Of a stretch of 8,801 bases of DNA, positions 1 through 5,919 are shown piece by piece (position 1 is the stretch's first letter; each line of letters begins with the position of its first letter). The position numbers were made by a program, and so were the translations under genes. The stretch is from Flavobacteriales bacterium (GTDB lineage: Bacteria; Bacteroidota; Bacteroidia; Flavobacteriales; Flavobacteriaceae). The notes under the pieces were generated by a model that had not been told where the DNA came from, did no database searches, and was given only the letters and a program-made list of their open reading frames with translations. Where the stretch lies: NCBI GenBank assembly GCA_015494775.1, contig WGAP01000091.1, forward strand, positions 1 through 8,801, in the 5' to 3' direction.

Positions 1-137
1 CATATTCGCCTTGGCGGATGCCGTGGTTTTGCGCGGGCGCGCGTGCCGCGCGCCCGCGCCCGCCCGTGCGTGGGGCTTCCTCCGGTCGCCTCCGCCGGGC
101 GGAAAACCATCGGCACCGCCGGCGGCTCATACCGCTC
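1..137. repeat. Terminal GC-rich repeat, copy 1 (three-way-junction fold)
   Basis: The segment recurs at 8664-8801 with four substitutions and one inserted base. It can fold into a compact Y. P1 pairs 13-30 with 103-120 (17 pairs; A18 and T110 bulged) and can extend through 7-10/121-124. P2 is a perfect 13-bp hairpin, 31-43/47-59, with a TGC loop. P3 pairs 60-66 with 96-102 and continues through 69-76/88-94 to an apical loop at 77-87. The three helices meet at 30/31, 59/60 and 102/103 with no unpaired base. The window starts inside or at the edge of the element, so its left limit is unknown. No ORF in it looks coding. It could be a REP-like or MITE-like dispersed repeat or a structured RNA; function is not known. 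Confidence 0.85.
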
Positions 138-159
138 CCATCCCTGGCGCGGATTTAGT

Positions 160-192
160 TATGAATTTTGAGTTTTTAGTTTTGAGTTGATT
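160..192. repeat. AT-rich degenerate direct repeat
   Basis: An AT-rich stretch in which TTTTGAGTT occurs at 166-174 and again at 180-188, 14 bases apart. It marks a sharp change from the GC-rich element before it. It contains a chance match to a Bacteroidota -7 box (TAGTTTTG, 177-184) but no suitable -33 element and no gene start follows, so I do not call a promoter here. Confidence 0.4.
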
Positions 193-209
193 TTTATCGA
201 AGCGACCGG

Positions 210-297
210 CACTCAGCCACCTGTTTGTAGGTCATTGAGTGATTTTTGCGAAGCAAAAATTGTATCGAAATGACCGACCGGCCGGGGCTTCGATACA
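210..297. repeat. Three exactly abutting hairpins
   Basis: Three stem-loops sit end to end with no base between them. The first, 210-241, pairs CACTCA with TGAGTG and, inside a 3x3 internal loop, ACCT (219-222) with AGGT (229-232). The second, 242-260, is a perfect 8-bp stem closed by a GAA triloop; its centre reads GCGAAGC, a sequence known to form an exceptionally stable DNA mini-hairpin. The third, 261-297, pairs TGTATCGAA (261-269) with TTCGATACA (289-297). Parts of the first unit recur as a direct repeat: GCACTCAGCCACC at 209-221 and GCACTCAGCCGCC at 316-328. A short CTGCG-TT-CGCAG hairpin follows at 305-316. No coding potential is evident. Confidence 0.6.
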
Positions 298-394
298 CTG
301 CTCACTGCGTTCGCAGCACTCAGCCGCCGGCCTTTTCCCCGCGTCTATAATGGGACATCCTACTTCGATTGACATATCGGGGTTTAGTGATAAC

Positions 395-417
395 CCGCTA
401 TTGAAAAATTATAGCGG
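395..417. repeat. Hairpin preceding the 30-nt array
   Basis: A 7-bp stem, 395-401 paired with 411-417 (CCGCTAT/ATAGCGG), closes an A-rich loop of nine bases. It lies one base before the first unit of the array at 419. It may be a boundary of the array or an unrelated palindrome. Confidence 0.5.
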
Positions 418-418
418 A

Positions 419-617
419 GCAAGACCGAAGGGCTTGCGGAGCCGCCGAGGAAACCGAAGGGTTCCGAGGCATGCAAGGAGACCGACAGGGCTCCGCAGCA
501 CGGGAAGGGAGACACCGTAAGTGGCTCCCGAAGCCGCGAAGCGAGACCGAAGGGCTCGCGTAGCCACGAAGAAGACCGCAGCCGCCGAGCGTAGCGAGGC
601 GGCAAGGGCTTCGTAGC
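419..617. repeat. Tandem array of six covarying hairpins, period about 30 nt
   Basis: Six units start at 419, 449, 477, 507, 541 and 571 (spacings 30, 28, 30, 34, 30). Each has a 4-5 bp stem, a loop close to ACCGAAGGG, and an 11-12 nt linker near GNAGCCNCGAA. The stem arms differ from unit to unit but stay complementary: GCAAG/CTTGC, GGAA/TTCC, GGAG/CTCC, GGGAG/CTCCC, GCGAG/CTCGC, GAAG/CTTC. Within the loop an A-G mismatch is followed by a short inner stem, CC/GG, replaced by CAC/GTG in unit 4. Unit 6 has an extra GC hairpin (581-603) inserted in its loop. The 3' arm and linker can also form a competing GGCT/AGCC hairpin (clear at 553-565 and 607-619). All three minus-strand frames are open here because the repeat lacks stops; I do not regard them as genes. 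Confidence 0.8.
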
Positions 618-633
618 CCGCGGAACAAGACAA

Positions 634-791
634 GGGGCGCCGGCGCCGCGCAAGGCGCGGGGCCGGCGGCGCAAAAAATGACGGGATTTTACAGTCGGGA
701 TGTAAAGGAAATGCCATACCTTACTTCAAAACATTGGCCGCTAAATTTTTGCGCCGCCGGCAGCGGAATTTCATTCCGCCGCCGGCGCCCC
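634..791. repeat. Palindromic element with four-way-junction fold, A
   Basis: Nested inverted repeats define it. P1 pairs 634-645 with 780-791 (12 bp, perfect). P3 pairs 662-677 with 746-761 (16 bp, perfect). Between them lie two side hairpins: P2 at 646-660 (CCGCGC, loop AAG, GCGCGG) and P4 at 763-779 (GCGGAAT, loop TTC, ATTCCGC). Only G661 and A762 are unpaired at the junction. The P3 arm encloses a 68-base apical region with a TTTACA/TGTAAA hairpin (688-706). Each half can also fold alone, for instance 755-769 with 773-787. Neither half has a T-run in terminator position on either strand. It ends 46 bases before the candidate hpt -7 box. The same architecture recurs at 8427-8589. Confidence 0.75.
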
Positions 792-836
792 GACGGCTTG
801 TGGAGCACACCCCTTTATCGATTGCCGAATAAATAT

Positions 837-844
837 TATCTTTG
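837..844 (+). promoter_or_regulatory. Candidate -7 box for the hpt operon
   Basis: TATCTTTG matches the Bacteroidota -7 consensus TAnnTTTG exactly and lies 27 bases before the hpt start. No good TTG -33 element is present at the usual distance; the closest candidate region (around 812-817) is poor. It is the most plausible origin of hpt-adk-obg transcripts. Confidence 0.5.
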
Positions 845-871
845 TGGCTCTAAAAATGTTGGCCCCGCCCC

Positions 872-1408
872 ATGGAACAAGTCAAGTTGCACGATAAGGT
901 CTTTGAGCGTTATATTCCGCACGCCAAAATCCAAGAAGCCGTGCGGTCATTGGCCTTGCGCGTGCGCGAAGATGCAGGCGACCGGGTGCCCGTTTTCATG
1001 GTGGTGCTCAAAGGCGGTATGGTTTTTGCCGCCGATTTCGCCAAATATTACCGGGGCGATATGGTGTTGGACTATATCCGTGTCAAATCTTACAGCGGAA
1101 CCCGTTCCACGGGACGGATGGAATGGCTCATTGAACCTTCCGAACAGCTGAAAGGACGGCCGGTTTATCTGCTGGAAGACATTGTGGACACGGGCAACAC
1201 CTTGGCCTTTATGCTCGACCGCTTGGCGGCCTACGAGCCGGCCTACGTTAAAATCGTCAGTTTGTTTTACAAGCCCGAGGCCTACCGCAAAGACATTCCC
1301 TTGAATTTTGTGGGAATGGAAATTCCCAACAAGTTCATTGTGGGCTACGGTTTGGACTACGACGAATTGGGCCGTAACCTGAAAGACGTTTATCAATTGA
1401 AAGCATAA
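872..1408 (+). CDS. hpt: Hypoxanthine phosphoribosyltransferase
   Basis: Cytoplasmic purine-salvage enzyme that joins PRPP to hypoxanthine (often also guanine) to give IMP or GMP. The 178-residue protein is of usual length. The PRPP-binding loop is clear at residues 100-110 (LLEDIVDTGNT), with the acidic pair E102-D103. The loop equivalent to the cis-peptide region is LKGG at 46-49. The purine-site segment is near the C-terminus: a Lys in FYKPEA (K134), then NKFIVGYGLDYDE from residue 153, whose Phe and Asp match base-contacting positions in the human enzyme. The ATG at 872 places the conserved start (VKLHDK) at the right distance. adk follows after 9 bases, and hpt-adk-obg is a familiar flavobacterial order, so co-transcription is likely. 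I am sure of the family; preference for hypoxanthine over guanine is not resolved. Confidence 0.95.
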   Translation: MEQVKLHDKVFERYIPHAKIQEAVRSLALRVREDAGDRVPVFMVVLKGGMVFAADFAKYYRGDMVLDYIRVKSYSGTRSTGRMEWLIEPSEQLKGRPVYLLEDIVDTGNTLAFMLDRLAAYEPAYVKIVSLFYKPEAYRKDIPLNFVGMEIPNKFIVGYGLDYDELGRNLKDVYQLKA

Positions 1409-1417
1409 TTCCAAACT

Positions 1418-1999
1418 ATGATGCACATTGTTATGTTCGGCCCGCCGGGGGCGGGAAAGGGTACGCAGGCCGGCCTGCTCAAAGACCGGCTCAACTTTGC
1501 CTACATCGCCACCGGTGATTTGTTTCGCAAGCATATGAAAGAACAAACCGAACTGGGGCAATTGGCCCGAACCTATATCGACCGCGGTGATTTGGTTCCC
1601 GACGAACTGACCATCGAAATGCTTAAAAACGAAATGGCCAAATATCCCGACGTACCGGGCATTATTTTCGACGGCTTTCCGCGCACCACGGTGCAAGCCG
1701 AAGCCCTGGAAAAAATGTTGCACGACCAAGGCGACAAAATCGATGCGGTATTGGCCCTCGAAGTGCCCGAAGACGTGCTTATAAGCCGTATTTTGAACCG
1801 CGGTAAAACAAGCGGACGTTCCGATGATGCCGAACGAAGCACGGTGGTCAAACGGCTGCAAAAATACAGGGAACTGACCGAACCGCTCAAAGATTATTAT
1901 CGCCGGAAAAACGTGCTGAACGTCATCAACGGTTTGCAGGATATCGAAACCGTGCATAACGACATTCTTCAAGCCCTGGAAAACGTGGTCCGTCAATGA
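1418..1999 (+). CDS. adk: Adenylate kinase, short-LID type
   Basis: Catalyses ATP + AMP = 2 ADP in the cytoplasm and keeps adenylate pools in balance. The 193 residues carry the P-loop GPPGAGKGT (8-16), the AMP-site segment ATGDLFR (31-37), the FDGFPRT motif (84-90) and NRGKTSGRSDD (127-137). The LID is short: that segment runs directly into the helix beginning near residue 141, with no zinc-binding Cys cluster, which explains the length below the roughly 215 residues of long forms. Two in-frame ATGs stand together (1418 and 1421); either gives essentially the same protein. The stop overlaps the obg start in an ATGA, indicating translational coupling. The pairing with hpt puts nucleotide salvage and phosphorylation in one transcript. 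Confidence 0.96.
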   Translation: MMHIVMFGPPGAGKGTQAGLLKDRLNFAYIATGDLFRKHMKEQTELGQLARTYIDRGDLVPDELTIEMLKNEMAKYPDVPGIIFDGFPRTTVQAEALEKMLHDQGDKIDAVLALEVPEDVLISRILNRGKTSGRSDDAERSTVVKRLQKYRELTEPLKDYYRRKNVLNVINGLQDIETVHNDILQALENVVRQ

Positions 2000-3033
2000 C
2001 CGAAGGGAACTTTACCGATTATGCCAAAATCTACGTTAAGTCGGGCAGGGGAGGCGCAGGTTCATCGCATTTGCGTCGCGAAAAATTCGTTCCCAAGGGC
2101 GGCCCGGACGGCGGCGACGGAGGTCGTGGCGGGCATGTGATTTTGCGCGGCAACCGGAATTATTGGACGTTGTGGCACCTGAAATTCAACAAGCATTTCA
2201 AGGCCGAGGCAGGTCAACCCGGCGGGCGAAACCGCCGGTTCGGAAGGGCGGGGAAGGACATCGTTATCGAAGTGCCGCTGGGTACGGTGGTCAAGGATGC
2301 CGACACCGGTGAACTGCTGGGCGAAATCACCCGCAACGGTCAGGAACTGATTGTGGCCCGGGGCGGCAAGGGCGGATTGGGCAATTGGCATTTCAAGTCG
2401 GCCGTGCGTCAAACACCGCGCTACGCGCAACCCGGACTTCCGGGCCAAGAGCGTAACCTGATATTGGAACTCAAAGTGCTGGCCGACGTGGGCCTGGTGG
2501 GCTTTCCCAATGCCGGAAAATCCACCTTGCTTTCCAAACTCACGGCCGCCAAACCCAAAATCGCCGATTATCCGTTTACCACGCTCAAACCCAACCTGGG
2601 CATTGTGCCGTACCGGGATTTTAAGTCCTTTGTAATGGCCGACATTCCGGGTATTATCGAAGGCGCGGCCGAAGGCAAAGGTATCGGCCACCGCTTTTTG
2701 CGGCATATCGAACGCAATGCCGTCCTGCTGTTTACCATCCCGGCCGATGCCGATGATATTGCGAAACAATACCGGATTTTGCTGAACGAATTGGAAAAAT
2801 ATAATCCGCAACTCTTGGACAAAAAACGGGTTTTGGCCGTCACCAAATCCGATTTGTTGGACGAGGAATTAAAACGGGAAATCAGGGAAGAATTGGAACA
2901 ATCCGGCATCCGGATTCCTTATGTTTTCATTTCGTCCTTCACCGGCGAGGGTTTGGAAAAACTAAAAGATTTGCTTTGGCAAAAATTACACGACGCCCCG
3001 GATGACGAATTGCCGGAAATTTCAAAAAAATAA
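1996..3033 (+). CDS. obgE: Obg family GTPase (ribosome assembly)
   Basis: Essential GTPase that acts in late 50S subunit assembly and links growth to nucleotide levels. The 345-residue protein has the glycine-rich Obg fold at residues 1 to about 160 (for example KGGPDGGDGGRGGH from 34). The G domain follows: G1 GFPNAGKS (169-176), G2 DYPFTT (191-196), G3 ADIPG (215-219), G4 TKSD (283-286, a variant of NKxD) and G5 near ISSF (312-315). It stops soon after the G domain, without the extra C-terminal domain of some Firmicutes and Actinobacteria. Its ATG overlaps the adk stop by four bases. A promoter for the next gene overlaps its 3' end, and no terminator follows, so read-through into DUF177-rpmF is possible. 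Confidence 0.96.
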   Translation: MTEGNFTDYAKIYVKSGRGGAGSSHLRREKFVPKGGPDGGDGGRGGHVILRGNRNYWTLWHLKFNKHFKAEAGQPGGRNRRFGRAGKDIVIEVPLGTVVKDADTGELLGEITRNGQELIVARGGKGGLGNWHFKSAVRQTPRYAQPGLPGQERNLILELKVLADVGLVGFPNAGKSTLLSKLTAAKPKIADYPFTTLKPNLGIVPYRDFKSFVMADIPGIIEGAAEGKGIGHRFLRHIERNAVLLFTIPADADDIAKQYRILLNELEKYNPQLLDKKRVLAVTKSDLLDEELKREIREELEQSGIRIPYVFISSFTGEGLEKLKDLLWQKLHDAPDDELPEISKK

Positions 3034-3043
3034 TGTAACTTTG
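3010..3043 (+). promoter_or_regulatory. Promoter for DUF177-rpmF inside the obg 3' end
   Basis: TAACTTTG at 3036-3043 is an exact TAnnTTTG -7 box just past the obg stop. A TTG -33 element sits at 3010-3012 within the obg coding sequence, 23 bases upstream, at the long end of the spacing known for Flavobacterium. The predicted transcript start, around 3048-3050, would leave a very short leader before the GTG at 3057, or about 23 bases before the GTG at 3072. Confidence 0.65.
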
Positions 3044-3056
3044 CCATTCGAAAAAA

Positions 3057-3572
3057 GTGCATTCGCAACCCGTGGATAAACGACTGCGAAAATACGAGAT
3101 CAAGCTCTTTGACTTGGAAGAAGGCACCAACCGGTTCGATTACCGGTTGGGTCAGGACTTTTTTGACGGTTTTGGAACGATGGAGTTTGAAAAGGCCGGC
3201 ATTGACGCTACGGTAAACATTACCAAACGCGGCCAACTGATGGAGGTGGATTTGCACACCCGTGGCGCAGTTGAGTTGTTGGACGACCGTACGGCCGAGC
3301 CCTATATGCAGGATTTGAACGGGCATTTGCGCACCTTGTTGCGTTACGGACACGAATACAACGACGACAACGAGGATTTGATTATCATTCCCTACGACAC
3401 GCCCGTGTTCAACGTAGCGCAATTGCTCTACGAGGCCGTCATGCTGAGCATCCCTATGAAGCACTTAAATCCGCAAAATGCTGCGGAAGAAACGGAACGG
3501 GAAGATGAACCCGAAGTCATCGACCCGCGTTGGATGGAACTGAAAAAATTATTAAACGATAAAAATACCTGA
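3057..3572 (+). CDS. DUF177 (YceD-like) protein, cysteine motif lost
   Basis: A 171-residue member of the DUF177/YceD family, almost always encoded next to rpmF and linked in other bacteria to 23S rRNA or large-subunit metabolism; its exact role is unsettled. Recognisable parts are the N-terminal strand region (KYEIKLFDLEEG), the central segment DDRTAEPYMQDLNG (76 onward), GHEYNDDNEDLIIIPYDT, the VAQLLYEAVMLSIP helix, and a C-terminal DPRWMELKKLL. Many family members have a CxxC at the central motif; here those positions are D76 and T79. From memory, flavobacterial homologues often keep only the first Cys, so this one has lost both. The start is uncertain: GTG 3057 is the longest form, while GTG 3072 (residue 6) fits the promoter better. 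rpmF begins two bases after the stop. Confidence 0.88.
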   Translation: MHSQPVDKRLRKYEIKLFDLEEGTNRFDYRLGQDFFDGFGTMEFEKAGIDATVNITKRGQLMEVDLHTRGAVELLDDRTAEPYMQDLNGHLRTLLRYGHEYNDDNEDLIIIPYDTPVFNVAQLLYEAVMLSIPMKHLNPQNAAEETEREDEPEVIDPRWMELKKLLNDKNT

Positions 3573-3574
3573 TT

Positions 3575-3769
3575 ATGGCACATCCCAAGAAACGACAATC
3601 GCGTGCCCGACGCAACAAACGCCGCACGCATTATAAGCTGAAATTGCCCCAATTGGGCATTGACCCTACGACCAAAGAGGCACACCTTTTGCATCGCGCC
3701 CATTGGCACGAAGGAAAACTCTATTACCGGGGCAAAGTATTGTTTGACCCCGAAGCCACTGCCGAATAA
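3575..3769 (+). CDS. rpmF: 50S ribosomal protein L32, cysteine-free form
   Basis: Small large-subunit protein of 64 residues. The N-terminus AHPKKRQSRARRNKRRTHYK is the basic rRNA-binding part common to all L32. The C-terminal half, in most bacteria a zinc ribbon with four cysteines, has none: the positions read DPTT and HRAHWHEGKLYYRG. Cysteine-poor L32 of this kind is typical of Flavobacteriia and does not need zinc. The final residues (FDPEATAE) form a short acidic tail. Its start lies two bases after the DUF177 stop, so the two are probably co-translated. A strong terminator begins 26 bases after the stop. Confidence 0.96.
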   Translation: MAHPKKRQSRARRNKRRTHYKLKLPQLGIDPTTKEAHLLHRAHWHEGKLYYRGKVLFDPEATAE

Positions 3770-3794
3770 TTATTTATGGTTATCAAAAACATTG

Positions 3795-3826
3795 GTCCCC
3801 GCGAGTATATTGCGGGGACTTTTGTT
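3795..3826 (+). terminator. Rho-independent terminator after rpmF
   Basis: A perfect 8-bp stem (GTCCCCGC 3795-3802, GCGGGGAC 3812-3819) with a 9-base loop is followed by TTTTGTT. It separates DUF177-rpmF from accBC. Confidence 0.88.
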
Positions 3827-3846
3827 AAAGATGCCGGTTTTAGATT

Positions 3847-3873
3847 TTTGTTTAGAAAAAAAATATTACCTTG
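3847..3873 (+). promoter_or_regulatory. Possible promoter for accBC
   Basis: After the terminator comes an AT-rich stretch with TTTG at 3847-3850 and, 16 bases later, TACCTTG (3867-3873), one base off the TAnnTTTG consensus. The match is imperfect and the spacing short, but a promoter is expected here because a terminator precedes accB. Confidence 0.35.
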
Positions 3874-3900
3874 CCTTGGTGAAAACAAACCCTATGAGTT

Positions 3901-4389
3901 ATGGACTTGAAAGAAATTCAAAATCTTATAAAATTCGTTTCCAAATCCGGTGTGAGCGAGGTCAAATTGGAGACCGAGGATTTTAAAATCGTCATTAAAA
4001 ACACGCCGGATATTCAGGTTACATCCGTTCCGCACCCCGAGGTGCACGCCGTGCTTCCTGCGCACGCCGCACAAGTTCCCGCGCCTGCACCCGCGGCTCA
4101 GGAACAAATTGCGAAAAAGCCCGAAAAAAAAGAAGCGGACGAATCCAAATACATTACTATCAAAGCGCCCATAATCGGCACATTTTACCGGCGTCCCGCC
4201 CCCGACAAACCGCCTTATGTGGAAGTGGGCGATACGGTCAAACCCGGCGATGTGGTTTGTATTATCGAAGCCATGAAATTGTTCAACGAAATCGAATCGG
4301 AGGTTTCGGGAAAAATCGTCAAGGTCTTGGTGGAAGATGCCACGCCGGTGGAATTCGATCAACCGCTGTTTTTGGTGGAACCGCTCTAA
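3901..4389 (+). CDS. accB: Biotin carboxyl carrier protein of acetyl-CoA carboxylase
   Basis: Carries the biotin that shuttles CO2 from biotin carboxylase (AccC) to the carboxyltransferase, the first committed step of fatty acid synthesis. The 162-residue protein has the family N-terminus (MDLKEIQNLIKFV), an Ala/Pro-rich flexible linker at about residues 42-80, and a biotinyl domain from about 84 to the end. The biotinylation motif is EAMKL, with K126 as the acceptor lysine, and APIIGTFYRRPAPDKPPYV contains the characteristic thumb-like insertion of bacterial BCCP. The ATG at 3901 is preferred; the ATG at 3894 is out of frame. accC follows after 12 bases, as in most bacteria. Confidence 0.97.
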   Translation: MDLKEIQNLIKFVSKSGVSEVKLETEDFKIVIKNTPDIQVTSVPHPEVHAVLPAHAAQVPAPAPAAQEQIAKKPEKKEADESKYITIKAPIIGTFYRRPAPDKPPYVEVGDTVKPGDVVCIIEAMKLFNEIESEVSGKIVKVLVEDATPVEFDQPLFLVEPL

Positions 4390-4401
4390 ACTTGTGGGCC
4401 T

Positions 4402-5751
4402 ATGTTTAAGAAAATACTCATTGCCAACCGCGGCGAAATCGCTTTGCGGATAATACGCACCGCGCGTGAAATGGGCATCAAAACCGTGGCCGTTTATTCC
4501 AAGGCCGATGCCGATAGCTTGCACGTGCGTTTTGCCGACGAAGCCGTATGTATCGGCCCCGCTCCGAGCAACGAATCCTACCTGAACATTCCGGCCATCA
4601 TCGCGGCCGCCGAAATCACCAATGCCGATGCCATTCATCCCGGCTACGGTTTCCTGGCCGAAAATTCCAAATTTGCCAAAATCTGCAATGACCACGATAT
4701 AAAATTTATCGGCCCATTGCCCGAAATGATCGACCGCATGGGCGACAAGGCCACGGCCCGCGAGACGATGAAAAAGGTAGGGGTGCCGGTGATTCCCGGT
4801 TCCGAAGGTATCTTAGACTCCTACGAAGAAGCCGAGCGCCTGGCCGACGAAATCGGTTATCCGGTGATGCTCAAAGCTACGGCCGGAGGCGGCGGAAAAG
4901 GTATGCGCGCCATTTGGGAAAAGAAAGATTTGAAAAAGGCCTGGGATACCGCCCGTCAGGAAGCCAAAGCGGCCTTCGGCAACGACGGAATGTATTTGGA
5001 AAAACTCATCCTGGATCCGCGTCATATCGAAATTCAAATCATCGGCGACCAATACGGAAATGCCGCCCACCTGTCGGAGCGTGATTGTTCCATTCAACGC
5101 CGCCATCAAAAATTACTCGAAGAAACGCCGTCGCCTTTTATGACCGAGGATTTGCGCAAACGTATGGGGCAGGCGGCGGTCAAAGCGGCCAAAGCCATCA
5201 ATTACGAAGGTGTGGGCACGGTGGAATTCCTGGTGGACAAAGACCGTAATTTCTATTTTATGGAAATGAACACGCGTATTCAGGTGGAGCATCCCATCAC
5301 CGAACAGGTAATTGACTATGACCTTATTCGCGAACAAATCAAAGTGGCTGCCGGCGTGCCCATAACCGGAAAAAATTATTTTCCCAAATTACATTCCATC
5401 GAATGTCGTATCAATGCCGAAGACCCCTACAATGATTTTCGTCCTTCGCCGGGCAAAATTACCGTGTTTCACGCACCGGGCGGACACGGCGTTCGGCTGG
5501 ACACCCACGCCTATGCCGGTTATGTGATTCCGCCTTTCTATGATTCGATGATTGCCAAACTTATCACCACGGCCCAAACCCGCGAAGAAGCCATCGCCAA
5601 AATGAAGCGTGCCTTGGATGAGTTTGTGGTCGAAGGGGTGAAAACCACCATTCCATTCCACCGCCAACTGTTGGACAATCCCGACTTTGTGGAAGGGAAA
5701 TACACCACCAAGTTTATGGAAACCTTCCGTTTGAAACCCGAAGAAGATTAA
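4402..5751 (+). CDS. accC: Biotin carboxylase subunit of acetyl-CoA carboxylase
   Basis: ATP-dependent carboxylation of the biotin on AccB using bicarbonate. At 449 residues it matches E. coli AccC. The N-terminal domain opens with KKILIANRGEIALRIIR. The ATP-grasp domain has K116, K158, the glycine-rich loop AGGGGKGM (161-168), and catalytic and metal residues E275, E288, N290 and R292 in the segment VEF...MEMNTRIQVEHPITE. The C-terminal domain begins near HSIECRINAEDP (331 on), whose Arg (R336) aligns with the biotin/bicarbonate-site Arg338 of E. coli. All key residues are present, so the enzyme should be active. It is the last gene of the accBC unit and is followed by a strong terminator. 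The carboxyltransferase genes are not in the window. Confidence 0.98.
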   Translation: MFKKILIANRGEIALRIIRTAREMGIKTVAVYSKADADSLHVRFADEAVCIGPAPSNESYLNIPAIIAAAEITNADAIHPGYGFLAENSKFAKICNDHDIKFIGPLPEMIDRMGDKATARETMKKVGVPVIPGSEGILDSYEEAERLADEIGYPVMLKATAGGGGKGMRAIWEKKDLKKAWDTARQEAKAAFGNDGMYLEKLILDPRHIEIQIIGDQYGNAAHLSERDCSIQRRHQKLLEETPSPFMTEDLRKRMGQAAVKAAKAINYEGVGTVEFLVDKDRNFYFMEMNTRIQVEHPITEQVIDYDLIREQIKVAAGVPITGKNYFPKLHSIECRINAEDPYNDFRPSPGKITVFHAPGGHGVRLDTHAYAGYVIPPFYDSMIAKLITTAQTREEAIAKMKRALDEFVVEGVKTTIPFHRQLLDNPDFVEGKYTTKFMETFRLKPEED

Positions 5752-5772
5752 TTTCTTGCATCTTATAAATCC

Positions 5773-5794
5773 GGCCCCTTCGGGGGCCTTTTTT
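5773..5794 (+). terminator. Rho-independent terminator after accC
   Basis: A 6-bp GC stem (GGCCCC/GGGGCC) closed by a UUCG tetraloop on a C-G pair is followed by six Ts. It lies 21 bases after the accC stop. Confidence 0.93.
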
Positions 5795-5874
5795 AATCCT
5801 TATTCATCAAATCAAAGCATTATTTCATCAAGTCATAATCGAATTTCAGGCAAAAATATTGATGACAAATGATG

Positions 5875-5900
5875 TTGCGGTATAATTTTTGATAAATTTG
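5875..5900 (+). promoter_or_regulatory. Promoter for the DUF5686 gene
   Basis: TAAATTTG at 5893-5900 is an exact TAnnTTTG -7 box, with TTG at 5875-5877 upstream. The 15-base spacing is a little short for the family. The box lies 19 bases before the GTG start, giving a leader of roughly 13-15 bases. The rest of the 5795-5874 spacer is AT-rich with nothing else recognisable. Confidence 0.55.
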
Positions 5901-5919
5901 AAAAAACTTTTCTCTTGCT

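Noticed and set aside
346..351. TATAAT as a sigma-70 -10 box
   Set aside because: Bacteroidota use TAnnTTTG instead, no -35 partner is evident, and no gene follows within 500 bases.
239..520. Plus-strand open frame of 93 codons
   Set aside because: It runs across hairpins and into the repeat array, has no recognisable domain, and its composition follows the repeats.
419..617. CRISPR array
   Set aside because: Although the period is regular, there are no unique spacers of 25-40 nt. The linkers are themselves conserved and the variable parts are paired stem arms. No cas gene is present.
384..717. Three overlapping open frames on the minus strand (96, 76 and 102 codons), with a recurring LREPFGLASR-like decapeptide
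   Set aside because: All three frames are open at once because the 30-nt repeat is poor in stops and its period is a multiple of three. The peptides are low-complexity and the conservation follows hairpins, not codons.
678..1151. Plus-strand open frame of 157 codons
   Set aside because: It starts inside the palindromic element and overlaps hpt out of frame; hpt is unambiguous.
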